From Streptomyces hundungensis (lineage in GTDB: Bacteria; Actinomycetota; Actinomycetes; Streptomycetales; Streptomycetaceae), in assembly GCF_003627815.1 (NCBI RefSeq), contig NZ_CP032698.1, forward strand, positions 8,122,001 to 8,186,000: DNA of 64,000 nt. The letters are read 5' to 3'. Below are positions 42,201 to 52,700 of the stretch, one piece after another. The position numbers and the translations under genes are program-made. The notes beneath the pieces were generated by a model that saw only the letters and a list, made by a program, of their open reading frames with translations, was not told where the DNA came from and ran no database searches. Numbering within the stretch: the stretch's first letter is position 1; every line of letters begins with the position of its first letter.

Positions 42201-45200
42201 ACCTGGGGGGTCGGGTCGCCGTAGGAGACCGCGGTGGGCAGCCCCCGCGCGTCGATGGTTGATGTGGCGGTCACGCCGCGGGCGTTGGTGATCCGGTTCC
42301 GGTTGCCATCGGCGTCGTAGCCGAAGGTCTTCTGGCGGCCGAGTGGATCGGTGACGGAGGTCTGACGGCCCGCGTCGTCGTAGCCGTAGGTGGTGGTGCG
42401 CCCGTTGGGGTCCGTGCGTGTGGTGAGGTCGCCGGCCGTGTTGTAGGTGTAGTTGGTCGCGGCGCCGTCCGGACCGGTGACCTTGCTGATCCGTCCGAGT
42501 TCGTCGTAGTCGGTCTTGGTGGTCCGCCCCAGCTCGTCCGTCGCGGAAGCCGCACGGTTCGCCGAGTCGTACGTGGTACTGCTGGTCTTGCCCAGCGGGT
42601 TGGTTGCTTTGGTCTGGTTGCCCGTGGGGTCATAGGTGTAGGAGGTGGTGAATTGAGCCGGGTCCGCCCCTGTCGCGTTGCCGCGGGGTTCGACCTCGGA
42701 GGCCAGGCGGCCGTCGGCATCGTAGGACCAAGTGCCCTTGAAGCTCAGCGGACTTGTCTGGCTGGTGCGGTTGCCGTCCGCGTCGTAGCCGAACGAGGTG
42801 ACCTTGCCGAGCGGGTCCGTGGAGGATGCGAGCAGCCCGGTGTCCGTGTAGGTGTGGCGGGTGACCTTGCCGAGCGGGTCTGTGGAGGTCAGGACGTTGT
42901 CGTTGCCGTCGTACGAGGTCCTCCTGACCTGCCCCAGGGCATTGGTGGTCGAAATTGCCCGGCCCAGCGCGTCGTACGCGGTGGTCGTCACGGCGCCTGA
43001 CGGATCCGTCACCGTCGTCCGGTTGCCATTGGCGTCGTAGCCGTAACTCGCCGTGAAGGCGGCCGCGTTGGCTCCGGACACGTTGCCCCGCGGCGAGACC
43101 GTACTGATCAGCCGGTTCGCCTTGTCGTAGGCGTAGGTGGTCTTGTTGCCCAGGGCGTCCGTGGCCGAGGCGAGGTTGCCGTTGGCGTCGTAGGTGCGGG
43201 TCTGGGCCTTACCGGCCGGATCGGTCATGCCGGTGAGGTGGCCGGAGGAGTCGTACGTGTACGTGGTGGTGCGGTTCGCCGGGTCCTTCGCAGAGGTGAG
43301 CCGCCCCGCGGGGTCGTAGCCGTAGGCCGTCGTGTGTCCCAGTGGGTCCGTCACGGAGGTGAGCAGTCCGCGCTCGTCATAGCTGTAGGCCGTGGTGAAG
43401 GCGTTCGGGTCGGCGTTCGCGACGTTGCCCCGGGGGTCGGTGATCGCGGTGACCCGTCCGGCGTTGTCGTAGCGGAAGGTCGACTTCTCGCCGAGGGGGG
43501 TCGTGACCGAGGTGCGGTTGCCGGAGCCGTCGTAGGCGTAGCTCGTCGTGTTGCCCCGCGGTGTGGTGACGCTCGCCAGGGCGCCGAGGGGCGAATAGGT
43601 GTAGGTGACCTTGCCCCCGGCGGGGTCAGTGCTGGAGGTGACCCGGTTCGCCGTGTCGTAGACGTACGTCGAGGTCTTGCCTCTGCTGTCGGTGTGGCTG
43701 GCGATGTTGCCCGCGGTGTCGTAGGTCCAGCTCTCCGTCAGCGCGGCGGAGGAAGGGGACTTCCGCGTGGTCATGCGACCAGCGGCGTCGTAGGTCATCT
43801 CGGTGGTGTTGCCGGCCGCGTCCGTGATCGAGACGGGGTGCAGATTCCGGTCGTAGCTGTACGAGACCTTCTTGCCGTACGGATTGACGCTCTCCAGCAG
43901 GACATTGCCTGAGTACACGTCGGTCCACACGCCGCCGTTCGGATCGGTCGCGTGGGACTCCCGCTGATTCTCCCAGGTGAAGGTCGACACCTTGCCGGAA
44001 CCGTCCGTCTGGGAGGCGACCCGGCCCGATGCGTCATAGGTGTTCGTGACCTTGCCGCCACCCCGCCCGGTGGCGGTGGCGACCCTCTTGTTCGCGTCGT
44101 AGGTGTAGGTGGCTTCCTTGCCGGCCTGATCCGTCACGGACGTGAGCAGCCCGCCGGTGTATCCGTAGCCGACCGACGTCCCGTCGGGCAGGGAGACCTC
44201 CGTCAACAGGCCTGCCGTGTCGAGCGTGAACAGCACGGTGCGTCCGGCGGCGTCCTTCACCGAGGCGAGACGGCCGGAGGAGTAGGCCAGCGTAAGGCCC
44301 TGTCCACTCCCGTCGGTGAGGGAGGTCAACTGGCCCGCTGTGCTGTATGTGCGCCGGGTACGGTCGGGACTCGTGACGGTGTACGTCGTCCCCGTCTTGG
44401 TGAGCTGGAGCGAGGATCCGCCCGGGCCGGCGTATGTTCCGCCCGCCTGCTCTTTGAACACCACCTGCGCGCCGTCAGCCTCGCGCAGTGTTGCCGTACT
44501 GCCTGCGGCGATCGTCAGCCTGGAGTCGAATGGAGTCGACCAGCCCCGGCCCAGGAGCCCGGCGTCGGCCGAGTTCGACCGGTAGGCCCGGTCCATGGAG
44601 AAGGGCGTGCCGACCCCGACGAGAGACGCGTCCGTGCTCCGGTCGTAGAACATGCCGGTGGCGGTGTTGACCGGATCCGCGCGGTACGCCTGCCCATAGC
44701 AACTGCACAGCCCGGCCTGCGTCCCAGGAATGTCCGGCGTGTAGAACGCCTCGACGAGGGGCGAGGTCGTGCCACCGGGGCTCGACGAACCGTCCGCGCC
44801 CATCAGGAAGATCCAGGCGTAGTACTTCTTGCCGTCCTGAAGGTGCCCGCCCAGCAGGGATGAACTCCACCAGAAGCACTGGTCAGCGGGGTACGCGTTC
44901 GACGCCCACCAGCCGTAGCACCAAGCCCCGTTCTCCAGGTACTTACCCGACGGGTCATCGGTCGCGCGCTTGATCTCCTGCTGGAGCACCGGGTTCTTCT
45001 GCTCGTCCATGACGTAGAGCCACAAGCCCGAAACGGACGACGCGGTGACGGATGAGAACTTCGTCTGTCCACCGATCGACAGCATTCCCGGATAGGCGCT
45101 CGCATAGGCGGAGACCCAGTCCGGGTTGGGCACCGCGGCCGCCGCACGCGACACCGAACCCGAAGTGGGCGCCGCAGCGGGACCGTTCTTCAGCGGCTTG

Positions 45201-45493
45201 TCCGGCTTGGGCGCCGGTACTGCGGGCAGCTTCGGTGCCTTGGGACGAACGAACTCGCGCATGGGCGAGTCGCTGCCTTGTGAGGCCTGCATCTGCGCCC
45301 TGCGCTGCGCCAAGGTCATTGCCTTGGGCGGCTTGGGCAAGTCCTTGTCGGTACGGATCGGCGCCGAGACAACCGCGCCCGGCGCGCCCCGGCCGGTCGT
45401 CGACCGTGCCCAAGCGGCGTCAGCGACCCCCACCGTGGTCAACAGTGCCGTGGTCAGGACGTAGACGATCCCGCGACGTGTGGATCTGAACAT
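39215..45493 (-). CDS. Secreted Rhs polymorphic toxin with an internal FG-GAP propeller and a Stv-like C-terminal domain
   Basis: 2092 residues from ATG 45493. Signal peptide VYVLTTALLTTVGVADAAWA, then a Pro-rich region and an Ig-like segment (about 130-270). YD/RHS repeats run from about 285 to 1160 (for example TYTYDANKRVATATGRGG, NTTEMTYDAAGRMTTRKSP). An FG-GAP/VCBS propeller sits at about 1165-1465 (GDLNGDGFTDVIRAD, GDFNKDGKQDFLAV, EFNGDGKLDVLAID with Ca-binding DxDxDG-like loops), then more YD repeats. The Rhs core YLRARNYDPSTGRLTAADP lies at about 1800, with ISAYAYANNSPTQYTDPTGR after it. A variable C-terminal domain (about 1965-2092) follows. Its VIAGHGVYV, AIEKGEKVKPTEIV and DVLKPNMGPVHIAICREHC resemble the Stv putative-adhesin domain found at the ends of polymorphic toxins. 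Sec-exported; the immunity-like gene follows directly. Confidence 0.92.
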   Translation of the reverse strand: MFRSTRRGIVYVLTTALLTTVGVADAAWARSTTGRGAPGAVVSAPIRTDKDLPKPPKAMTLAQRRAQMQASQGSDSPMREFVRPKAPKLPAVPAPKPDKPLKNGPAAAPTSGSVSRAAAAVPNPDWVSAYASAYPGMLSIGGQTKFSSVTASSVSGLWLYVMDEQKNPVLQQEIKRATDDPSGKYLENGAWCYGWWASNAYPADQCFWWSSSLLGGHLQDGKKYYAWIFLMGADGSSSPGGTTSPLVEAFYTPDIPGTQAGLCSCYGQAYRADPVNTATGMFYDRSTDASLVGVGTPFSMDRAYRSNSADAGLLGRGWSTPFDSRLTIAAGSTATLREADGAQVVFKEQAGGTYAGPGGSSLQLTKTGTTYTVTSPDRTRRTYSTAGQLTSLTDGSGQGLTLAYSSGRLASVKDAAGRTVLFTLDTAGLLTEVSLPDGTSVGYGYTGGLLTSVTDQAGKEATYTYDANKRVATATGRGGGKVTNTYDASGRVASQTDGSGKVSTFTWENQRESHATDPNGGVWTDVYSGNVLLESVNPYGKKVSYSYDRNLHPVSITDAAGNTTEMTYDAAGRMTTRKSPSSAALTESWTYDTAGNIASHTDSRGKTSTYVYDTANRVTSSTDPAGGKVTYTYSPLGALASVTTPRGNTTSYAYDGSGNRTSVTTPLGEKSTFRYDNAGRVTAITDPRGNVANADPNAFTTAYSYDERGLLTSVTDPLGHTTAYGYDPAGRLTSAKDPANRTTTYTYDSSGHLTGMTDPAGKAQTRTYDANGNLASATDALGNKTTYAYDKANRLISTVSPRGNVSGANAAAFTASYGYDANGNRTTVTDPSGAVTTTAYDALGRAISTTNALGQVRRTSYDGNDNVLTSTDPLGKVTRHTYTDTGLLASSTDPLGKVTSFGYDADGNRTSQTSPLSFKGTWSYDADGRLASEVEPRGNATGADPAQFTTSYTYDPTGNQTKATNPLGKTSSTTYDSANRAASATDELGRTTKTDYDELGRISKVTGPDGAATNYTYNTAGDLTTRTDPNGRTTTYGYDDAGRQTSVTDPLGRQKTFGYDADGNRNRITNARGVTATSTIDARGLPTAVSYGDPTPQVSATYDALGRRKTVTDATGTRTLAYDDAGRLTNVTPSAGKGAYSYTYDDAGQLTSRGIDYTAPQQLDWSGATRTTSGDLNGDGFTDVIRADATNGIRTFLGRSDGTFATGATLAGSGSGFQQMFTVEYTGDGKLDLLAIDKVTGHLLRYDGDGKGGFAAPYDLGAGWGPMTLVQGDFNKDGKQDFLAVSATANHLYFYPGSGGGGFGSRVDLGQGWANYRLIPIEFNGDGKLDVLAIDPSDGHLYLYPGNGSGGLGSRADLGGGWGAMQLVPGEFNNDGKPDFLAVDTANHRLRFYPGSGTGGFGAYVLQPDDWTSYGTPSVGRFGSTTTQGVVAPDTGNRLRKWNGDGKGVLTGAAVATGPSTGTKVTYGYDADGRRTSQSGSAGTLAYAYDPANHLTSSTLPAANGHVEDRAYDNAGRLTSVTNSKAGSALAGWQLTLDDAGRTTRTAVTRAGQAPSYQYYTYDSADRLLTDCASTAQAASCPDVADATTYTYDSVGNRKTQAKGGTTTTYSYDGADQLTATAAGSTNRTFAYDADGNQTSDGVNTFGYDAKNQLTSVTAGADTFTFAYDANGYRTKASKGTTALRTTSWDPNGPLATIGAEYDASGAMTAEYQYNPLGQPQTETVGGSGYYLHHDQIGSVTDVTDTAGAQRTRYTYSAFGEATKTDVAANPPPNPFTYTGAYTEPTTNSAGYYLRARNYDPSTGRLTAADPAPLPAGTPYISAYAYANNSPTQYTDPTGRTPDDPNDDHVESFGEGLKEFGKGFVQGLKMPFEFVGDIYDAFTGKNGGAGGFLDKYLPIRPAYRLYRAAEMFRDQGCEALYDVYSKVAADLTGQIAVTGLSGLRGWQRDAVRPPVRGHDTPTVGKGVGPAGKRIPGGRPDGQAVIAGHGVYVRGTGDTTMPSGTWGYFYVEDGVRLRQSVGLAIEKGEKVKPTEIVGPGKSLPNYTVKPGADLEMMSGSITVSKDTLLSDVLKPNMGPVHIAICREHCDPRR

Positions 45494-46142
45494 GGCTCAC
45501 TTCACCCCCGTAGAAAACAGAGAGATCGTCTGTCACAGGCAGGCCGTGAGGTGTCACAACGGGAACGTGTGACCGAAACTTGTCGGTTGTCGTTCGGTGC
45601 CTCGTCCGCCACCAGCGGGTTCGCTGCCTGGCCGGGCACGAGTAAGCGCGTTGGCTGGAATCGGCAAGCGGGGGGAGTGTCCTTGCATCCGGGGCGAGGT
45701 TTGAGGAGGAGACCTCGCCGGGCAGGCGCCGGCATCGACCAGGACCTCCACGGCAGGACCAGCAGACGGGCCGGATCCGGTATCAGCGTGTCCACCGCCC
45801 GAGGGGGAGACTCCCCTTCCCCGCCCTCCTTGTCCTCGCCACCGCTCTGACCTGCTACAAGAAGCTCTCCACACTCACTATGTGAGACGCGGCCCCAAGT
45901 GCCCCTGGGCAATTGGACGTTGAGCGCTTCCCGCTCGCCGAATTCCTCTAAGGTGATTGGCGTGAACGCGTCGAGGGGGGGTACTGGTGGATCGGCAAAC
46001 GGTGTGCCGTCAGTTCGCGGCTGTCTGGGGTTGGGGGCCTCGAGGGGGCTGAGGGATGTGGTAGGGCCGCTGGGCCGAGCCGCGTTGACGAGAACGGCAT
46101 GCACTTTCCGAAGGTAGTCGAGAAAAGGTGGGGGAGTAGGTC
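45494..46142. other. Divergent intergenic region between the Rhs gene and mbtH
   Basis: 650 bases holding both promoters. The mbtH RBS is GGGGGAG at 46127-46133. A TGTCAC motif occurs twice near 45530-45560. No gene is supported on either strand, and no iron-box-like palindrome was seen. Confidence 0.5.
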
Positions 46143-46361
46143 ATGACTAATCCTTTCGACGATGAGTCGGGGCGGTTCGTGACGTTGGTGAACGAGGAGG
46201 GCCAGTTCTCGCTCTGGCCGGCACACCTCGACATACCGGGTGGGTGGCGGGCCGACGGCCCGGAGGGGTCGCGTCAGGAGTGTCTGGACGCGATCGAGGG
46301 ATCCTGGAGTGACATGAGGCCCGCCAGTCTGGTCCGGGCGATGGAGGCCGACGCCGGGTAG
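46143..46361 (+). CDS. mbtH: MbtH-like protein
   Basis: 72 residues from ATG 46143 with GGGGGAG upstream. It is a textbook MbtH: MTNPFDDESGRFVTLVNEEG, then QFSLWPAHLDIPGGWRADGP and ECLDAIEGSWSDMRPASL, including the SLWP and the invariant Trp/Pro residues. MbtH proteins bind NRPS adenylation domains and are needed for their folding or activity. It is the first gene of the NRPS unit, 378 bases before the first NRPS. Confidence 0.97.
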   Translation: MTNPFDDESGRFVTLVNEEGQFSLWPAHLDIPGGWRADGPEGSRQECLDAIEGSWSDMRPASLVRAMEADAG

Positions 46362-46739
46362 CGCTGCGGGGCCCCGACGCTTCCCGAGCCGAACGGCGCC
46401 CCGGCGTTCCCGAGTACCGATTCCGCCTCCGCTTGAGCGAAATCGTTTTGAGCGTGCGCATGAGCTGGTCATGAAGACATGCGCGACCGCTCGTCCGCCC
46501 TTCACCGTGGCCTGTCCCGGATCACCGGTGCACCGCCCCGCTCGGAACCGCGGTGTGTGCGGTGGACCCCTCTCGTGCCGGATCACCCAACCGGTACGGA
46601 TCCTGGCTGACGCCCGGGTGTGATGGTGTTCCGTCCCGGTTCCAGCCCGACGCCGTCTCCGCTGTCGGCTCGGCTGTGGAGCGAAATCACCCGGGCTTTC
46701 TTTGCCGTCCCCAAAATTCTCCCCAAAGGTGTCTCCGGT
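46362..46739. other. Spacer between mbtH and the first NRPS
   Basis: 378 bases. The NRPS frame is open through its second half (from 46620) but those codons do not resemble a C-domain start. No gene seen; it could contain an internal promoter. Confidence 0.5.
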
Positions 46740-49700
46740 ATGCATGGAAACCGCTCACGCACGGTTCGGCAGGAGTCCTTCGAACTGACCGCCGCTCAAC
46801 AAGGCGTTTGGTACGGTCAGTTGGTCGACCCGGACAGCCCCAAATACAACATCGGCGAGTGCTTCGACATCCACGGCACTCTCGACGAGGAGTTATTCGA
46901 CGCCGCCGTAACTCGCGCCGCAGCGCTCTGCGACAGCCTCAACGTCGAGTTCGTCGTAGAGGACGTGGAAGTCCGCCAGCGCGTCGTCCGGGAGCCGGTG
47001 GCGGAGGCGGGCCGGCTCCGTGTGGTCGATCTGTCCGAGAGCGCCGATCCCCTGGCCGAGGCCGAGCGGTACATGGCCGACGACATGGTCACGGTGGACC
47101 GCATCGACGCCCCCCGCCACCACTTCGCGCTGTTACGCCTGGGCCCCCGGCGGCACTACTGGTACGTCCGCTACCACCACATCGCTGTCGACGGTCTCGG
47201 CGGCGCGGAGTTCGCCCGTACGGTGGCCGACCTCTACTCACGTGCAGTTCGCGGTGAGAACCTCGCCGAGCTCGAGCTGCCGTCCGCACCCTTGCACACG
47301 CTCGTAGCGGACGAGGCGGACTACCGGAACTCCGACCGGTACGAAACCGACCGTGCCTACTGGACCGGCAAATTCGGGGACTTGGCCACCGGCCCGTCCG
47401 CTACATCGGGCACGGCCGACGGCGGGGCCCTGCGCGGCGGCACGCTCATGCGCCGCCGCGCCGACTTACCCGCCCCGGCCGAGGTTGACGTACGGCTGCA
47501 CAGCGGCGAGACCCTGCCCGTCACCGTCCTGGACGACCTCCGCCGGCTCGCTGCGGGCCACCGCACCAGCTGGACCGCCGTACTCGTCAGCGCCGTCGCC
47601 GCCTACGTCGGCCGGGTCACGGGGGCGCGGGACGTCACCGTCGGCCTCGCCTCCAACGGCCGCCACGGCGGACTGCGCCACATCATCGGCATGACGGCCA
47701 ACATCCTCCCGCTGCGCCTGACCGTCACCCCGGACCTGACCGTCGGCGACCTCGTCCGCACGGTGGCCGCCGAGATGCGGGACGCCCTGCGCCACCGCCG
47801 CTTCTCTCGCGAACAGCTCGCCCGAGAACTGAACATGACCGACAGCGCGGCCCGCCTCACCGATGTCGTCGTCAACATCATGGGCTACGCCTACGACCTC
47901 GACTTCGGCGGCTGCCCCGCCTCCTCCCGCCTGCTCTCCATCGGCCCGGTCGACGACGTGTCCCTCTTCGTCTCCGAACGGTCCGAGGGCACGGGTCCGC
48001 TGATCGGGTTCGACACCAACCCCGCTCTCTACCACCCCCAAGACGTCCGGCTGCACCAGCACGCCGTCGTCTCCTACCTGTCGACTCTCGCCGCGGCGGA
48101 CGCCGACACCCCGCTGCGCGACCTGCCTCTCCTCGACGAGACCGCCGCGACCACGCTGCTCGCGCAGGGGCGCGGCGACGACTTGCCGGCGCACGTCGTG
48201 GCACGGAGCCTGACGGAAGCGTTCGAAGCCCAGGCTCGCCGGGCCCCCGAAGCCCCGGCCGTCGTGGACGGCGCCGTCACCCTCACCTACCGGGACCTGG
48301 CGCGCACGGCGCACGACCTCGCCGGGGCCCTGGCCGGCTGGGGAGTGGGTGCCGAGGACGCCGTCGGAGTCCTCGTGGGCCGCACGCCGGCGGTGGTCAC
48401 CGCGACGCTCGGCGCGGTAGGTGCGGGCGCGGCATACGTGCCGCTGGACGCCACGTGGCCGGCCGAACGGCTCGGCGACGTCGCCCATGTCGCCCGCCTG
48501 CGCGCCCTGGTGGTCGACGAGGCCGGCGCCGACCACCCCTGGGTGCGGGAGCAGTCCGCCACCCTGCCGGTCGTGGTCGTCGACGACCTCGGCGTCGTCG
48601 TGCGCGGCGCCCCCGTGAGACACGGCCCCCTGCCCTCGGCGACCCGCGGTGACCAGCTCGCGTACGTGATGTTCACCTCGGGCTCCACCGGCCTGCCCAA
48701 GGGCGTTGGCATCACCCACGCGGACGTCCTGGCACTGGCTGTCGACGCCGCTTGGACGGACGGCGTGTCGGACGCCGTGCTGCTCCACTCCGCCTACGTC
48801 TTCGACGCCTCCACCTTCGAGATCTGGGTCCCCCTCCTGAACGGCGGGAAGGTCGTCGTGGCGCCCGGCGGCGTCCTCGAAGCGAGCGGCCTCGAGGACA
48901 TGGTGACCCGGCACGGCGTGACCGCGGCATTCCTGACCACGGCTCTGTTCAACGTGGTGGCCGAGGAGCGCCCGGCGGCGTTCACGGGATTGCGCCTGGT
49001 CGCCGCGGGAGGTGAGACCGCCTCCGCCGAGCTGATGCAGCGGGTGGCCGCCGCCGCGCCGGGCACGCGTGTCCTGCACGTGTACGGCCCCACCGAGACC
49101 ACGACCTTCGCCACACGTCACCCGGTCACTCCCGACACGACGGGTGTGCCCCCCATCGGCCGTGCTCTCGACGGGATGCGTCTGTACGTGCTCGACGACA
49201 CGCTCGCGATGGTTCCGCCGGGTGTCGTGGGGGAGTTGTACGTGAGCGGCCCCGGCGTCGCCCGCGGCTACCAGGGCCGGGCCGCGCTGACCGCCACCCG
49301 GTTCGTCGCCGACCCGTACGACGCGCACGGGCGCCGGATGTACCGCACCGGCGACCTCGTGCGCTGGACGGCGCACGGTGACATCGAATACGTCGGGCGC
49401 GCCGACGGGCAGGTCAAGTTGCGCGGGTACCGCATCGAGCCCGCCGAGATCGAGAACACGCTGCTCGCCGACCCGGAGGTGCGGGCGGCCTGTGTTCTGG
49501 TCCGTGAGGACGTGCCCGGCGACCGGCGGCTCGTCGCCTATGTCGTGCCGGCGCCCGGGTGCCGCCCGGACGACAGCGCGCTGGCCCGCCGCGTGGGACG
49601 CGCGCTGCCCTCCTACATGGTGCCCTCCGTCTTCGTCCTCCTGGACGCACTGCCCCTGAACGCCAACGGAAAGGTGGACCGGCGCGCCCTGCCCGTCCCC

Positions 49701-52700
49701 CAGGTGACGACGGCAACCGGCCGTGCGCCGCGCACGGCACAGGAAGAGGTGCTGGCCGGCCTGTTCGCCGACGTCCTGGGCGTCCCGGCCGTCGGTGTGG
49801 ACGACAACTTCTTCTCGCTGGGCGGACATTCGCTGCTCGCGGCCCGCCTCGCCGGCCGGGTGCGCACGGCTCTGGGCGCGGAGGTCGAGCTGCGGACACT
49901 CTTCGACCACCCGACGGTCGCCCAGTTGGCCGTCGCCCTCGACACCGGCGCGGCCGCCCGACCCGCCCTCGTGCCGCAGCCGCGACCCGAAGCGATTCCG
50001 CTGTCCTTCGCGCAGCAGCGCCTGTGGTTCCTCAACCGTGTCGAGGGGCCCAACGACACCTACAACGTCCCGCTCGTCCTCGAACTCGACGGACAGCTCG
50101 ACACGGACGCCCTGCGCGGCGCGCTGGCCGATGTGATCGCCCGGCACGAAAGCCTGCGGACCGTCTTCGTCGAACGGGACGGCGTCGCCCACCAGGAGGT
50201 CCTCGACGCGAGCGTCGCCGCATCGCTCGCGTCGCTGACCGTCGAGTCGCCGACCGCCGGACAGTCCGCCGATGCCTGGGTGGAGGAGACGGTGCGCCGC
50301 CTGACCGCCGCGCCCTTCGACCTCGACGGCGATGTTCCCGTCCGCGCCCACCTGCTTCGGCCGGCCCCCGGCCGGCACATCCTGGTCCTCGTCCTGCACC
50401 ACGTCGTCGCCGACGGCTGGTCCCTCGCTCCGCTCAGCCGCGACCTAGGCGCCGCCTATCGGGCCAGGAGGGCGGGCACGGGCACGCCCGACTGGCCCGC
50501 GCTGACGGTGCAGTACGCCGACTACGCGTTATGGCAGCGCGCGCTGCTGGGCGACATCGACGATCCCGGAAGTCTGGCCGGCAAGCAGCTCGCCTTCTGG
50601 CGGGAGGCACTGCACGGCACCCCGAACCTGCTCGAACTCCCCCTCGACCGGCCGCGGCCCGCTGTGCCGAGCCATCGGGGCGACGCCGTCCCCTTCGAGT
50701 TGCCCGCAGCCGCGCACAGCGCCCTCGTGCGGCTCGCTCGTGCCACCGGCTGTACCCCGTTCATGGTGCTCCAGGCGGCCCTTGCCGTCACGCTGCACGC
50801 CCATGGCGCGGGTACGGACATTCCCCTGGGCACCGCGGTGGCCGGGCGCACCGACGAGGCTCTCCACGACCTGGTCGGATTCTTCGTGAACACCGTCGTC
50901 CTGCGCACCGACCTGTCCGGCGCCCCCACCTTCCGCGCGCTGCTCGATCGGGTGAAGCAGTTCGACATCGCCGCCTTCAGCCACGGTGGCATCCCCTTCG
51001 AACGGCTCGTGGAGGAGATCAACCCCGAGCGGTCCGGTGACCACCACCCGCTGTTCCAGACCATGCTGGTCCTCCAGAACCAGGAACGGGTGGCCCTCGA
51101 CCTGCCCGGCGTACGCGTCCAAGACCGGTCGCGGCACACCGGCATCAGCAAGTTCGACCTGACGTTCTCGCTCGTCGAGTCCGTCGAGACCGCAGGACCC
51201 GGCGAGTGCGCGTCGGCAGGCTCACCGGGCGGCATCGGTGGATATCTGGAGTACGCCACCGACCTCTTCGACGCCGCCACGGCCCGCGCCCTGTGCGAGC
51301 GCTTCGCCCGCATCCTGACCCAGGCCGTGGCCGACCCCGACCGTCCCGTCGGCGACCTCGACCCGCTCGCGCCCGGCGAGCGACAGCACCTCCTTGCCCA
51401 GGGACGCGGAACGGAGCGCCCCGTGCCGGCCCGGACCGTACCCGAAGCGGTCCGGGAGTGGGCCGCGCGGACGCCCCTCGCGGTCGCGGTGCGCGACGCG
51501 GACACGAGCCTCACGTACGCCGAACTCGATGCCCGCGCCGATGCCGTCGCCCATCTGGTGCGCGAGCGGGGTGCGGGCCGCGAGGACCAGGTGGCCCTCG
51601 CCATCCCGGCGTCCGTGGACGGCGTCGTGGCCATGCTGGGCGTTCTGCGGGCCGGCGCCGCCTATCTGCCGATCGACCCGGAGTACCCCGCCGCCCGCAT
51701 CCGGCACATGCTGGAAGACGCCCGGCCCGCCCTGCTCCTCACCACGACGGAGCTTCAGGCAGCACTGCCGTCCGGTGACCGGCCGTGGGTCGCACTCGAT
51801 GCCCCCGGCAGCCGTGCCGTCAGCCCGGGCGTGCTCACGCCGGACGCGCATCCGGCGGACCCCGCGTACGTCATCTACACCTCGGGGTCCACCGGCCGCC
51901 CCAAGGGCGTGGTCGTGCCCCACGTAGCCCTGGCCAACCACATGGAATGGATGGCCCGGCACCTGGCGCTCACCCCGGACGACCGTGTCCTGGCCCGCAC
52001 CTCCACCAGCTTCGACGCCTCCGGGTGGGAACTGTGGCTGCCGCTCACCAACGGCGCCGAGGTCTGCGTGCTGCCGCACGACGCCAACCGGGATCCGGAG
52101 GCCCTCGTCTCCTGGATGAGCCGATTCGACGTCACCGTCGCCCAGTTCGTGCCCTCGCACCTGACCCTCGTCCTCGCCGAGGCGGCTCACGCCGCGCCGC
52201 TGCCCGCGCTGCGCGCCGTGCTGTGCGGCGGAGAACCCCTGCCCCGAGCGCTCGCCGACCACGTCACCGGCGTGTGGGGGACCGAGGTGCACAACCTCTA
52301 CGGCCCCACAGAGGCGACCATCGACGCGACGGCGCACCGAGTCGGCGGTCCGTGGGACTCCGGCCCGTCCGACACCGTACCGATCGGCCGCCCCGTCGAC
52401 ACCATGCGCGCCTACGTCCTCGACGACAGCCTGCGACCCGTACCGCCCGGCGTCATCGGAGAGCTCTATCTGTCCGGTCCCAACCTCGCCCGCGGCTATC
52501 TGCGCCGCCCGGGGTTGACCGCCGCCCGCTTCGTCGCGGACCCCTTCGGCCCCGCCGGAACCCGCATGTACCGCACGGGTGACCTCGTGCGATGGAACCG
52601 GCAGGGTCTGCTCGACTACGTGGCCCGCGGCGACGACCAGGTCAAGCTGCGCGGGTTCCGCATCGAGCTCGGTGAGATCGAGGCCGCACTCCTGGCGCGC

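Noticed and set aside
47466..50402. Very long antisense frames opposite the NRPS genes (also 51222-54260, 54795-57446, 59262-61250).
   Set aside because: They arise because GC-rich codons on the plus strand avoid stops on the other strand; the residues are low-complexity Gly/Arg/Asp/Val without domains, while the plus strand has full NRPS motifs.
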